NCBI RefSeq assembly: GCF_009909185.1
Contig: NZ_JAAAMV010000001.1
Span: 620,001-684,000 of the forward strand
DNA: 64,000 bases
Reading direction: 5' to 3'
Source of the DNA: Paenibacillus glycinis
Lineage (GTDB): Bacteria > Bacillota > Bacilli > Paenibacillales > Paenibacillaceae
Shown here in pieces: positions 17,707-25,732 of this stretch. Each line of letters opens with the position of its first letter. Position 1 is the first letter of the stretch. The translations under genes and the position numbers were made by a program. The notes below the pieces were generated by a model. The model saw only the letters and a program-made list of their open reading frames with translations, was not told the DNA's origin and ran no database searches.

Positions 17707-17742
17707 GAGCCTCTCCCCCAAACTCCCGCGGACAACGATCCG

Positions 17743-17892
17743 CTATGAAGCACCTTCGCGTTCGGCCGGCGCTTCTCCTTCTTCCTCTTGAGGAATGGCC
17801 TCAGCCGACGCGTGCTCTTCCATCTCCCTGTAAAGCATGAAAGCCTCCACATCCCCGGTCAGCGTAAAATACTTCCACGAAAAATTTCGCAT
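17743..17892 (-). CDS. yqzL: YqzL family small protein
   Basis: A 49-residue protein. It begins MRNFSWKYFTLTGDVEAFML, matching the conserved N-terminal half of YqzL, a small Bacillales protein found between era and recO. The C-terminal half is a run of Glu, Ala and Pro that is less conserved. AAAGGATGA precedes the ATG with suitable spacing. The position between era and recO supports the call. Function is unknown. Confidence 0.85.
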   Translation of the reverse strand: MRNFSWKYFTLTGDVEAFMLYREMEEHASAEAIPQEEEGEAPAEREGAS

Positions 17893-18003
17893 TCGTATTC
17901 ATCCTTTCCGCGCTCAGAAATGTTGCTCACGGATTAGGATGCGATGAAGGGATGAAGCTTATGCCGCCAAATTATTGTCATTTCCGGCTCCGGCTGGAAC
18001 TTG

Positions 18004-18930
18004 TCAATCGTTGCGGAAGCCGAGATCCTTGAGCACCCGTTCCTGGTTGCGCCAGTCTTTCTTCACCTTGACCCACAGCTCCAGGAATACGCGCGAACCG
18101 AGCAGCGTCTCGATATCGCGCCGCGCCTCTTTGCCGACCTGCTTCAGCAGCGCGCCTTGCTTGCCGATGACGATGCCTTTCTGCGAGTCGCGCTCGACGT
18201 AAATGACGGCTCCGATATAGACCACGCCGTTATCCTGCACCTTCATATCTTCGATGGCCACGGCGATGGAATGCGGTACTTCTTCGCGGGTCAAATGCAG
18301 GATCTTCTCGCGGACGAGCTCCGCGCATACGAATTGCTCCGGATGGTCCGTCACCTGATCGGCCGGATAATATTGCGGGCCTTCCGGCAGGTAACCGCCG
18401 AGCACCCGAAGAAGCGTATCGACGTTGTTGCCCTTCAAGGCGGACACCGGGATGATCTCCGCGAAATCGTAAAGCTCTTTATATTGCACGATGAGCGGCA
18501 GCAGCGCTTCCGGCTCGATCTTGTCGATTTTATTCATAATGAGGAACACCGGCGTCGTGATCTTCTTGAGCGCTTCGATGATGAAGCGATCTCCTCCGCC
18601 GAGTCCTTCGGACGCATCGATGAGGAACAATGCCGCATCCACTTCTCCCAGCGTGCTGATGGCCGATTTCACCATGAAGTCGCCCAGTTTCGAGGTCGGC
18701 TTGTGGATGCCGGGCGTATCGAGAAACACGATCTGGGAATTGTCCGTCGAATAGACGCCGTGGATCTTGTTGCGCGTCGTCTGCGGCTTGTCCGACATGA
18801 TCGCGATCTTCTGGCCGATGACTTCGTTGATGAGCGTCGATTTGCCGACGTTCGGCCGGCCGACGATCGCCACGAACCCGGAGCGGAATTTTTCTTTGGA
18901 TCCTTTGGATCCGGTATTTGTCGTTGTCAT
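18004..18930 (-). CDS. era: GTPase Era
   Basis: A 308-residue Ras-like GTPase with a C-terminal KH domain, needed for 16S rRNA maturation and 30S assembly. G1 is GRPNVGKST at 24-32, G2 lies in [11 protein letters not shown]3 is DTPGIHKP, G4 is MNKIDKI and G5 is VSALKGNN. The KH signature [18 protein letters not shown] is near residue 265. The first 15 residues are a Thr/Ser/Lys-rich extension. It lies in the ybeY-dgkA-cdd-era series; the ribosome site GAAGGGG is rather far (13 nt) from the ATG. Confidence 0.97.
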   Translation of the reverse strand: MTTTNTGSKGSKEKFRSGFVAIVGRPNVGKSTLINEVIGQKIAIMSDKPQTTRNKIHGVYSTDNSQIVFLDTPGIHKPTSKLGDFMVKSAISTLGEVDAALFLIDASEGLGGGDRFIIEALKKITTPVFLIMNKIDKIEPEALLPLIVQYKELYDFAEIIPVSALKGNNVDTLLRVLGGYLPEGPQYYPADQVTDHPEQFVCAELVREKILHLTREEVPHSIAVAIEDMKVQDNGVVYIGAVIYVERDSQKGIVIGKQGALLKQVGKEARRDIETLLGSRVFLELWVKVKKDWRNQERVLKDLGFRND

Positions 18931-18968
18931 AGGTGGTCTAATGGCCCCTTCCAGGCATTACGCGTAAA

Positions 18969-19406
18969 TTAAGCTTGGTGAAGCTGATTGGACGAGAAAG
19001 CGCCGGGCAGCAACTCTTCGACCGTGAGTATCTGCCAATCGCCTTTCATATTGCCCATGATGACCGGCATGTCGAGCGAGCAGAGCTCCACGAGCACCTG
19101 CCGGCATACGCCGCAGGGCGTAATCGGCGTCTCCGTGTCGCCCACGACCGCGATCGCCTTGAAGCTGCGCGCGGCATGGCCGTCCGCGATCGCGCGGAAC
19201 AACGCGGTTCGTTCCGCGCAGTTCGTCGGGCTGTACGCCGCGTTTTCCACGTTGCAGCCGTGATGCACGTCGCCCTCCGCATCCAGCAGCGCGGCGCCGA
19301 CTTGAAAGCGCGAATACGGCACATAGGCTTTCTTCTTCGCTTCGATGGCTTGTTCCATCAACTGCCGAAAGGGCTCGGGCAGCGGTTGTTTCGTTAGTTC
19401 GGTCAT
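18969..19406 (-). CDS. cdd: Cytidine deaminase
   Basis: A 145-residue tetrameric type enzyme converting cytidine and deoxycytidine to uridine forms in pyrimidine salvage. Zinc ligands C63, C98 and C101 and catalytic E65 are all present (NCAERTALFRA, PCGVCRQVL), together with the substrate-binding CNVENAAYSP segment. GAGAAGGAGAAACTTCAC precedes the ATG. It sits 18 nt after dgkA in the conserved dgkA-cdd-era order. Confidence 0.96.
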   Translation of the reverse strand: MTELTKQPLPEPFRQLMEQAIEAKKKAYVPYSRFQVGAALLDAEGDVHHGCNVENAAYSPTNCAERTALFRAIADGHAARSFKAIAVVGDTETPITPCGVCRQVLVELCSLDMPVIMGNMKGDWQILTVEELLPGAFSSNQLHQA

Positions 19407-19424
19407 GTGAAGTTTCTCCTTCTC

Positions 19425-19775
19425 TCAGGGCAGCAGATGCGGCCCGAATACGATCAGCCCTACGGCAACCGCCGTCGCGGCGGCAAACAGCACCGCCGCG
19501 GCCGCCGTGTCCTTCGCCGCTTTCGCGAGCGGATGCTTCTGCGGGCTGACCAGGTCGACGACATGTTCGACGGCCGTATTGAGCAGCTCCGCGGCAAGGA
19601 CCATGCCCTGCACGATAATGATCGCCGCCCATTCCATGGCGGATAAACCGAACAGCAGGCCCGCCGCATTGACCGCGACGACAAAGGCAACATGAATCCT
19701 CATGTTCGCCTGCGTGCCGACGGCGCTGCGAAAGCCGCTCCAAGCGTAGGCGACGCTGCGCAGAAACCGTATCAT
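19425..19775 (-). CDS. dgkA: Diacylglycerol/undecaprenol kinase (DgkA family)
   Basis: A 116-residue membrane kinase. Three transmembrane helices lie at about 28-44, 47-66 and 92-111. The active-site helix carries AAELLNTAVEHVVDLV (E63, E70, D74). In Gram-positive bacteria this family phosphorylates undecaprenol to recycle the lipid carrier for wall synthesis. Start and stop overlap: the ATG shares one base with the TAA of ybeY (TAATG), so translation is coupled. Confidence 0.93.
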   Translation of the reverse strand: MIRFLRSVAYAWSGFRSAVGTQANMRIHVAFVVAVNAAGLLFGLSAMEWAAIIIVQGMVLAAELLNTAVEHVVDLVSPQKHPLAKAAKDTAAAAVLFAAATAVAVGLIVFGPHLLP

Positions 19776-20272
19776 TAACGGGTCAAACCTGCTTGCAGGA
19801 GCACGGCTTCCTGTTTCTTCGTCATGACGGCCTCGCTCTCCTCATCCTGATGGTCGTATCCGATCAGATGAAGGAAGCCGTGCACGAACAGGAAGCCGAG
19901 CTCCCGCTCGAGCGAATGTCCGTATTCCTCGCTTTGCTGCTTCGCGCGTTCCGCGGAAATGACGATATCGCCGAGCATCCCGTCGTAGGGGATCGGATCG
20001 CTCTCGTCTTCCACTTCGTAGATGATGCCCAGCTCCTCGTCGGTTTCTTCCTGCATCGCGAACGACAGCACGTCCGTCGGACGGTCGATGCCGCGGTAGT
20101 CTTTGTTCAGTTGGTGAATTTCCTCGTCGTCGACGAACGAAAGCGTCACTTCCCCTTCGGTCAAGCCTTCCGCTTCGCCGGCCAGCCGCAGCAGCTTCTC
20201 CAGCACGCCGACGAACGCCTCCGAAATGACCACTTTATCTTGATCGTTGCTCCAGTCCAACTGCAAACTCAT
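19775..20272 (-). CDS. ybeY: Endoribonuclease YbeY
   Basis: A 165-residue zinc-dependent single-strand RNase used in 16S rRNA 3'-end maturation and ribosome quality control. The metal ligands are H131, H135 and H141 in HGFLHLIGYDHQDEESE. The core also has RGIDRPTDVLSF and LGDIVISAERA. The ATG at 20272 has AAAGGAGCGGCTGGC upstream and overlaps the pgpH stop by 4 nt (ATGA). An in-frame extension to 20392 lies inside pgpH and is rejected. Confidence 0.95.
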   Translation of the reverse strand: MSLQLDWSNDQDKVVISEAFVGVLEKLLRLAGEAEGLTEGEVTLSFVDDEEIHQLNKDYRGIDRPTDVLSFAMQEETDEELGIIYEVEDESDPIPYDGMLGDIVISAERAKQQSEEYGHSLERELGFLFVHGFLHLIGYDHQDEESEAVMTKKQEAVLLQAGLTR

Positions 20273-22515
20273 GCCAGCCGCTCCTTTGATTTTACGTCTT
20301 CCGGGTATTCGATGCGCGAATGGAAGATGCCGATAATGGTTTCCTTCAGCGTTTGCGCGATTTTCTCGAGCTCTTTCAGCGTCAGGTCGCATTCATTGAA
20401 CTGATCGTCTTCCAAACGGCCTTTGATGATCTTGTGAATCATGGATTCCACCTGTTCCATCGTCGGGCTGCGCATGCTGCGCACCGCGGCCTCGACGCTG
20501 TCCGCGATGCCTACGATCGCAGCCTCCTTCGACTGCGCTTTCGGACCCGGGTAGCGGAAATCCTCTTCGGTGAAGTCCGGCTCGACGCCTTCTTCTTCCG
20601 CCAGCTTGGTTGCCTTGTGGTAGAAGAATTTCAAGAACGTCGTGCCGTGATGCTGTTCCGCGATATCCCTGATCGGCTTCGGCAGCTTGTGGTTCTTCAG
20701 CATCTCCACGCCGTCGCGCGCATGCGCGATGATGATCGATTTGCTCAGCTTGGGATCGATGGAATCATGCGGGTTTTCGAAATTCGTCTGATTCTCGATG
20801 AAATAGCCGGGCCGCTTCGTTTTGCCGATGTCATGATAGTAGGAACCGACGCGGCACAACAGGCCGTTCGCGCCGATCGCTTCCGCCGCCGCTTCGGACA
20901 GGTTGCCCACCATGACGCTGTGGTGATAGGTGCCCGGCGTTTCCGTCAGCAGCTTGCGCAGCAGCGGATGGTTCGGGTTGGACAGCTCCACCAGCTTCAG
21001 CGCCGACAAAATGCCGAAGGTGACCTCGAAGAACGGCATAAGCCCCACGACGAGAATCGCCGTCAACAGCCCGCTCGCGAAAGCGAAGGCTACGGTCATG
21101 ACCAGATCGGTTTTCGGCGGAATATCCCCAAGCAGCAGGATCGCCAGAACGGACGCCGAGCCGAATAAGCTGGCCATGATGCCGGCCTTCAGGATCGTGG
21201 ACCGCTGGCTCGCCCGATGAATGGCGAAGATGGCCGCGAACGACACGACCGCCGTCGTGAATCCATAGTTGAAATCGAAGATCTGGCCGGAGCCCGTATT
21301 AAATATAATACTCCCCATAATGGCAAAAACAAAGGAGCTCACGACCGCCAGCTGCACGTCGAGGAGCATGACGATCAGCATCGCGCCCATTGCCGTCGGC
21401 GCCAGATAACCGACGTACGGCATCGTCCGCGTCTGCGTCAGCTCGACGATATGCATCGCCAGCAGGTTAAGCAGGTAGATCAGCAGCAGCATGAGAATCT
21501 GCGCGTTGCTGTATCCGGTCCGCGTGCCGCCGCTCAGGTTCGATGCCTTCTCCAAATATCCGTAGATGACGATCAGAAACAACGCCGAGAACAAGAACAG
21601 CCCCAGCTGCGGCCAGTAATTTTTCTTGGTCTGCAGCAGCCCGAACGAGGACAAGCGCTCGTACGTTTCCTTCGTGATCTCGTCGCCCTTATGGACGATC
21701 ACGTCCCCTTGCTTGATGACCACCTGCGGGGTGTTCTCCTTCGCGGCCACCCGGGCGTCGTTCGTCGCTTGCTTGTCGAGGAACTTGTTCGGCATGATCG
21801 CGTAGCGCGCCAGTTCCTGCACGATTTCCCGCGACTTGCGTTCGCTCAGCGAGCTGGCGTTCACGAGCTCCGCGACCTTCGTCCGTGCCGTCTCCGCTTC
21901 GCGGAGCGAGTCGCCCATCAGCTTGTGCACGATCTGCACCGCGACGGTCTGCATATCGCTAAGCTGGGCGGCCGTCAATTGCGGCATTTTGTAGAAGGTT
22001 TCCTCCGGGATGCGATATGCCTGCTCTTTGACGACCGTGGACATTTCCTCGAGCAGCGAGTCGTTATACGTGCCGTTGCCTTTGTTCAGCCGAACGAACT
22101 GATCCACGTAATCGATGTACATTTGCGGAATCTCGCTGCGGTAGATCGCCACTTTGTTCTCGAGCGTCACTTGGTCGTCCTGATTCAGCTGCTCCATGCG
22201 GGCGAAAACCTGCTCCAACAGCGTTTCGCTGCGAAGCGCGACGATGGAGTACATCGGCTCGACGCGTTCGGCCGCGTCCTCCTGCGCCTGAAGGGTCGCT
22301 TTCTCGTCCTTGATCTCCATCGGCGCTTCGATGTCGCGGTCGCTCGCTTTGCCGAGCTCGATGTTGTACGTCTTGGGAAGAACATGCGGCGCCAGGCTAA
22401 AATAAAAAAGCAGAACGAACAGAAGCAGCAGCAGCCAGCGAACGGCACCGCTGTTCCTCCATCCACTCCAACCGAATGTCTTCGTTTCCTCCTGACCGGT
22501 CTGCTGATTCATCAC
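20269..22515 (-). CDS. pgpH: PgpH, 7TM-HD cyclic-di-AMP phosphodiesterase
   Basis: A 748-residue membrane phosphodiesterase. An N-terminal membrane helix (26-48) is followed by an extracellular 7TMR-HDED domain (about 50-300), seven helices (about 302-500) and a cytoplasmic HD domain with metal-binding H531/H532 and H561-D562 (YYHDIGKTKRPGYF). HD proteins of this type hydrolyse c-di-AMP to pApA and so affect osmotic balance and wall stress. The reading frame opens GTG-ATG behind AGGAGGATAGCAAC; the ATG at 22512 is equally possible. It leads the ybeY-dgkA-cdd-era-yqzL-recO series and is separated from phoH by a terminator and a 590-bp gap. Confidence 0.95.
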   Translation of the reverse strand: MMNQQTGQEETKTFGWSGWRNSGAVRWLLLLLFVLLFYFSLAPHVLPKTYNIELGKASDRDIEAPMEIKDEKATLQAQEDAAERVEPMYSIVALRSETLLEQVFARMEQLNQDDQVTLENKVAIYRSEIPQMYIDYVDQFVRLNKGNGTYNDSLLEEMSTVVKEQAYRIPEETFYKMPQLTAAQLSDMQTVAVQIVHKLMGDSLREAETARTKVAELVNASSLSERKSREIVQELARYAIMPNKFLDKQATNDARVAAKENTPQVVIKQGDVIVHKGDEITKETYERLSSFGLLQTKKNYWPQLGLFLFSALFLIVIYGYLEKASNLSGGTRTGYSNAQILMLLLIYLLNLLAMHIVELTQTRTMPYVGYLAPTAMGAMLIVMLLDVQLAVVSSFVFAIMGSIIFNTGSGQIFDFNYGFTTAVVSFAAIFAIHRASQRSTILKAGIMASLFGSASVLAILLLGDIPPKTDLVMTVAFAFASGLLTAILVVGLMPFFEVTFGILSALKLVELSNPNHPLLRKLLTETPGTYHHSVMVGNLSEAAAEAIGANGLLCRVGSYYHDIGKTKRPGYFIENQTNFENPHDSIDPKLSKSIIIAHARDGVEMLKNHKLPKPIRDIAEQHHGTTFLKFFYHKATKLAEEEGVEPDFTEEDFRYPGPKAQSKEAAIVGIADSVEAAVRSMRSPTMEQVESMIHKIIKGRLEDDQFNECDLTLKELEKIAQTLKETIIGIFHSRIEYPEDVKSKERLA

Positions 22516-22544
22516 GTTGCTATCCTCCTAAAACGTGCATCCCC

Positions 22545-22600
22545 CTAATCCCCGAACTTCGCGGGACCTCCAGGAACTTCCGTCCCATGGAGCCTCTCTC
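22545..22600. repeat. Degenerate copy of a C-rich palindromic intergenic element
   Basis: This segment reads CCCCCTAATCCCC, then GGGACCTCCAGGAAC, then TCCGTCCCATGGA. It follows the same order of blocks as the better preserved copy at 22761-22830 but has lost most of its pairing. Confidence 0.5.
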
Positions 22601-22705
22601 TATGCCGCCACGGACATCGTCCTTGGACCCTTATGATTATCATCCTATCATAGAACCAGCAATTGCGATTTTACAACTGTTTCGCGCTCGTGCAAGCATT
22701 AAAAA

Positions 22706-22758
22706 AATTTCACAAGCGCTAAAAAGCCATCAATTACAGCTGAAAAACAATTTCACAA
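22706..22758. repeat. Two TTGTGAAATT direct repeats upstream of pgpH
   Basis: The 10-mer TTGTGAAATT (minus strand) occurs at 22749-22758 and 22706-22715, a period of 43 bp, in an unusually A/T-rich patch for this genome. A loose sigma-A promoter for pgpH (for example TTGCAC, 16 bp, TAAAAT) lies between the repeats and the gene, so they could be protein-binding sites. Confidence 0.35.
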
Positions 22759-22760
22759 CC

Positions 22761-22830
22761 CCCTAAATCCCCCTTGCCTAAGGGGGACCCCAGGGACTCC
22801 GTCCCTGGACCCGGACGGGGCCAGCCTGCT
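22761..22830. repeat. C-rich palindromic intergenic element, intact copy
   Basis: Two hairpins in tandem: CCCCCTT/AAGGGGG (22769-22775 with 22780-22786, loop GCCT) and CAGGGAC/GTCCCTG (22791-22797 with 22801-22807). They are followed by GACCCGGACGGGGCC. This double hairpin looks like a dispersed short palindromic repeat of the REP type; the genome-wide copy number cannot be seen here. Confidence 0.6.
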
Positions 22831-23029
22831 ACCGGGCCGACTTCGAAGATACTTTGGCCGATGGCTCGCTTACGTCCGCTAGCGCGGACACGCTTTACTT
22901 GCGGCGTGCTTTCGCTGCTTGTTGCCGAATTCAAGTTTGAAAAGGAATCCGGCACTTTGCGTTCGACATACTTCGGAGGCTTGCCGCGATTTTTGAAAGT
23001 AACGCAAGGCTTCCTAAAGCGCGAGGCGA

Positions 23030-23071
23030 CTGCAAAAATAAATCAGCAAAGCGCGCGTTCTCGCTTTGCTG
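23030..23071 (-). terminator. Terminator of phoH
   Basis: CAGCAAAGCG (23044-23053) and CGCTTTGCTG (23062-23071) form a perfect 10-bp stem followed on the minus strand by ATTTATTTTT. It is 35 nt after the phoH stop. Confidence 0.87.
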
Positions 23072-23106
23072 TAACTGCTCTTTTTGGAAGACGACCGGCA
23101 GCGCGC

Positions 23107-24081
23107 TTACTCTCCCCGGCTTTCGGCGTCGATATTGTAAGCGGTAATGATTTTCTGCACCAGCGAATGCCTGACGACGTCTTGTTCGGTGAATAGGATA
23201 AAGCCGATTTCCGGGATGTTCTGCAGGATGCGCTGCGCTTCGATCAGGCCGGAGCGCTTGCCCCGCGGCAGATCGATTTGGGTAACGTCGCCGGTAATGA
23301 CCATTTTGGAGCCGAATCCGAGTCGCGTCAGGAACATTTTCATCTGCTCCGGCGTCGTGTTCTGCGCTTCGTCCAGGATGATGAAGGAATCCTCCAGCGT
23401 GCGCCCGCGCATGTACGCCAACGGGGCGACTTCGATGAGCCCGCGTTCGAACGCCTTCGTTGTCTGGTCGGGTCCGAGCACGTCGTGCAGCGCGTCATAG
23501 AGCGGCCGCAGGTACGGATCGACCTTTTCTTGCAAGTCACCGGGCAGGAAGCCCAAATTCTCGCCCGCTTCCACCGCAGGCCGCGTAAGAACGATCCGTT
23601 TCACCGAACCTTCCTTCAAGGCCGCGACCGCGAGCACGACGGCCAGGTACGTTTTGCCCGTCCCGGCGGGGCCGATGCCGAAGACGATGTCCATTTTTTT
23701 GATCGTTTTGACATAGTGGCGCTGGCCGATCGTTTTTACCCGAATCGGTTTTCCGCGAAACGTCGTCGTAATCTCCGCCTTGAACAAATCGAGCAGCTGA
23801 TCGGCTTGCATCGTTTTGGACAACTCCAGCGCATACGCGATATCCCGTTCCGAAGGCGTATATCCGCCCCGCACCAGCTGCTGAAGCACCGTGTAGAGCT
23901 GCTCCAGCGACTCTACTTCGTCCGCCGGTCCGGAGATGGCGATTTCCGCGTCGCGCGACATGATGTCGGATGACGCCTGCTGCTGCACAAGCCGTAGGTA
24001 TTTATCCTGCGGGCCAAACAAAGCCAGCCCTTCCGCCGCGTTAGCAAGTGGAATTTTGACAACCTTGAATTCATTCGGCAA
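23107..24081 (-). CDS. phoH: PhoH family ATPase
   Basis: A 324-residue PhoH/YbeZ protein. The N-terminal 100 residues include a KH-like segment; the ATPase core has Walker A GPAGTGKT at 137-144 and Walker B FIILDEAQNTTPEQM, and ends with TQIDLPRGKRSGL. It is thought to act as an RNA helicase or ATPase working with YbeY in ribosome maturation. The start is a TTG at 24081 behind AAGGGGA, which overlaps the end of yqfD; no in-frame ATG fits. It forms an operon with yqfC-yqfD and ends at its own terminator, unlike B. subtilis where yqfF follows closely. Confidence 0.93.
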   Translation of the reverse strand: MPNEFKVVKIPLANAAEGLALFGPQDKYLRLVQQQASSDIMSRDAEIAISGPADEVESLEQLYTVLQQLVRGGYTPSERDIAYALELSKTMQADQLLDLFKAEITTTFRGKPIRVKTIGQRHYVKTIKKMDIVFGIGPAGTGKTYLAVVLAVAALKEGSVKRIVLTRPAVEAGENLGFLPGDLQEKVDPYLRPLYDALHDVLGPDQTTKAFERGLIEVAPLAYMRGRTLEDSFIILDEAQNTTPEQMKMFLTRLGFGSKMVITGDVTQIDLPRGKRSGLIEAQRILQNIPEIGFILFTEQDVVRHSLVQKIITAYNIDAESRGE

Positions 24082-24087
24082 AAATAC

Positions 24088-25281
24088 TCAGTCCCCTTGC
24101 ATTTGAACTAGCGGTCTCTCTTTCACGATCGACTGATCCACCTCGAAAAACACTTTCATATAAACTTTACCATTGTCCGTCTTTTCATGCAAAATGTTTT
24201 CCGCGAGGATCTGCGCGTCGGGTCCGACTTTGGCGATCAGATCGGCCCGCGCCTGCTGCAAGCCTTCCGCTTTGGCCTCTTCCACGCCGACCGTCGTCCG
24301 CTGCAGCTCGACCTCCATGATCGTTTCCTTCAAGCGCCCGAACGGCAGCTTCAAGGTCCGCCAGGCCGCCTTCTCCTCCTGCGTCACCCGCTCGTACATG
24401 TCGAACGGAATCTTGCCGAAGCCGCTCACCTGCAGGGCCCGTCCGCCCGCAACCCCGTACCAGATCGTTTTTTTATTGCCCGTATACACCTTCGTCGTGC
24501 GTGTGAGCGGCGACACGATATCGTACTCATGCCATACGAGCCCTTTCACCTCGCCTTTGGCCACGACCGCCTTGCCGGACGTCTCGTCGCCCAGCAGGCC
24601 GGAGATGAGGATGTCGCCCTGCTTGACGCGCATGTTGGTCTTCACGAGCGGGCGCCCGGATTCCGCCATGACCTTCGTGACGACCGCGTCCGTCGAGGCG
24701 ACCAGGTGACGCGGACTCATGAGCGGCTTGGCATCCGGCGTGGATGATTCCACGACCCGGATCGTAATGTGCGTGCCGCGCTTCTCTACGCCGATCCAAG
24801 CCGCACCGGGGAGCTTCTGGGCGAGATGCCGCGACAAATCGGACGAGTCCCCGAGCCGGAACGACCACTGGAACGGGTAGATCCCCTCCGCCTTCGCCGC
24901 CTGCAGGATCTGCTCCTCGGACAGCTTGCTGTTGCCCTCCACGTCGATCGACCATACCAACGACGAGAGCAGGTACATCCCGATGAAAAACAGGACGAGC
25001 CCCGCCGCAAAAAAAACGCGCTTGCGCATCCGCTGCAGCCAGAACGGCAAGCCCGTCCTGTCCTGGACATGCACCCGGCAGCCTGTCCGTTTCAAGATCG
25101 GCCGCAGGCGAAAAAAGTCGTTCACGACGACTTGGCCCTGCATTTCCCCTTCTTTCGTACGGCGAATGGACCACAGCTGGAGCCCATCCGCAAGCGCTTC
25201 GTTCACGAGCCTCTCGATCGCTTGACCGCGTACGGTGACGGTGACGAATCCCCGCAGCCATTGCATCCATGTCGCATCCAT
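24088..25281 (-). CDS. yqfD: Sporulation protein YqfD (stage IV)
   Basis: A 397-residue membrane protein. The cytoplasmic N-terminal part (1-85) is followed by a single transmembrane helix at 89-110 and a long external part containing POTRA-like and beta-rich segments (GAAWIGVEKRGTHI, VKQGDILISGLLGDE). YqfD is made in the mother cell and is required for efficient sporulation in Bacillales; its molecular action is not settled. AAGGGGGCTTAAATAGC precedes the ATG. It follows yqfC by 15 nt and likely shares its sigma-E-like promoter. Confidence 0.93.
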   Translation of the reverse strand: MDATWMQWLRGFVTVTVRGQAIERLVNEALADGLQLWSIRRTKEGEMQGQVVVNDFFRLRPILKRTGCRVHVQDRTGLPFWLQRMRKRVFFAAGLVLFFIGMYLLSSLVWSIDVEGNSKLSEEQILQAAKAEGIYPFQWSFRLGDSSDLSRHLAQKLPGAAWIGVEKRGTHITIRVVESSTPDAKPLMSPRHLVASTDAVVTKVMAESGRPLVKTNMRVKQGDILISGLLGDETSGKAVVAKGEVKGLVWHEYDIVSPLTRTTKVYTGNKKTIWYGVAGGRALQVSGFGKIPFDMYERVTQEEKAAWRTLKLPFGRLKETIMEVELQRTTVGVEEAKAEGLQQARADLIAKVGPDAQILAENILHEKTDNGKVYMKVFFEVDQSIVKERPLVQMQGD

Positions 25282-25296
25282 GCTATTTAAGCCCCC

Positions 25297-25575
25297 TTAT
25301 TCTCGCACCTCGATATTTTTAATGACGCCCTCGACGAACACTTCTTCGGTCCAAATGGTACGTATGACCAGATCGCTTCCCGTAACCTCGAGCTCCCCTT
25401 TGCTTAGGGCGAGGCGCAGCTTGTCGCTGGAGAAATGCAGGACGCCGCGATGGTTTTCAATATACAGCTGCCGGTCGCCGATCATCGTGAGACGGGGCAA
25501 ATCCATGACGACATCCTGCGGCAGGTCCAGCAAATCGGCAGCCATTTTTCGAAGTTTGCGGTTTATGCGGCGCAT
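25297..25575 (-). CDS. yqfC: Sporulation protein YqfC
   Basis: A 92-residue YabP/YqfC family protein, the usual length for the family. It starts MRRINRKLRKMAADLLDLP and contains the family core DVVMDLPRLTMIGDRQLY and a C-terminal beta-rich half. YqfC is produced in the mother cell under sigma E. The ATG at 25575 has AAGGGGG 11 nt upstream; the frame extends to 25653 but that part lies across the promoter. It is the first gene of yqfC-yqfD-phoH. Confidence 0.92.
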   Translation of the reverse strand: MRRINRKLRKMAADLLDLPQDVVMDLPRLTMIGDRQLYIENHRGVLHFSSDKLRLALSKGELEVTGSDLVIRTIWTEEVFVEGVIKNIEVRE

Positions 25576-25606
25576 CCAGGCAGAGGCCCCCTTCCCGTAC
25601 TGTACC

Positions 25607-25635
25607 AAATTATGCGCTCGCGGCCGGAAATATGA
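25607..25635 (-). promoter_or_regulatory. Sigma-E-like promoter of yqfC-yqfD-phoH
   Basis: TCATATT (25629-25635) matches the sigma-E -35 consensus KMATATT exactly. After 14 bp comes CATAATTT (25607-25614), a partial match to the -10 consensus CATACAMT (CATA and the last T). The predicted start is just ahead of the yqfC ribosome site. Confidence 0.55.
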
Positions 25636-25670
25636 GAAAAGCGCGCGACGCACGGGCGAGAATCGGCAAA

Positions 25671-25706
25671 TAAAAAAGCATCCGCCCCTTGGGGGAGCAG
25701 ATGCTT
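25671..25706 (-). terminator. Terminator of the nfeD-floA operon
   Basis: AAGCATC pairs with GATGCTT and the inner CCCC with GGGG (25677-25706). TTTTTTA follows on the minus strand. It separates the proline-rich gene at 25733 from yqfC. Confidence 0.85.
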
Positions 25707-25732
25707 GAAAGACATGCGTACAGTCCGCGCGC

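Larger units (their letters stand above)
22516..23029. other. Long intergenic region without a convincing gene
   Basis: Between pgpH and the phoH terminator. It holds two degenerate copies of a C-rich palindromic element (22545-22600 and 22761-22830), an A/T-rich stretch likely to contain the pgpH promoter, two TTGTGAAATT direct repeats, and a GTCCGC-TAGC-GCGGAC hairpin near 22886-22901. Open frames here (such as minus 22734-22955 and plus 22774-23196) have no ribosome site and repeat-derived sequence, so they are not called. Confidence 0.7.

Noticed and set aside
22791-22830. GC-rich hairpins considered as a riboswitch
   Set aside because: No conserved aptamer sequence or downstream expression platform, and a decayed second copy is present, which fits a repeat element better.
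22734-23196. Open frames in the pgpH-phoH gap
   Set aside because: They cover palindromic repeats and the phoH terminator, have no ribosome sites and no family resemblance.
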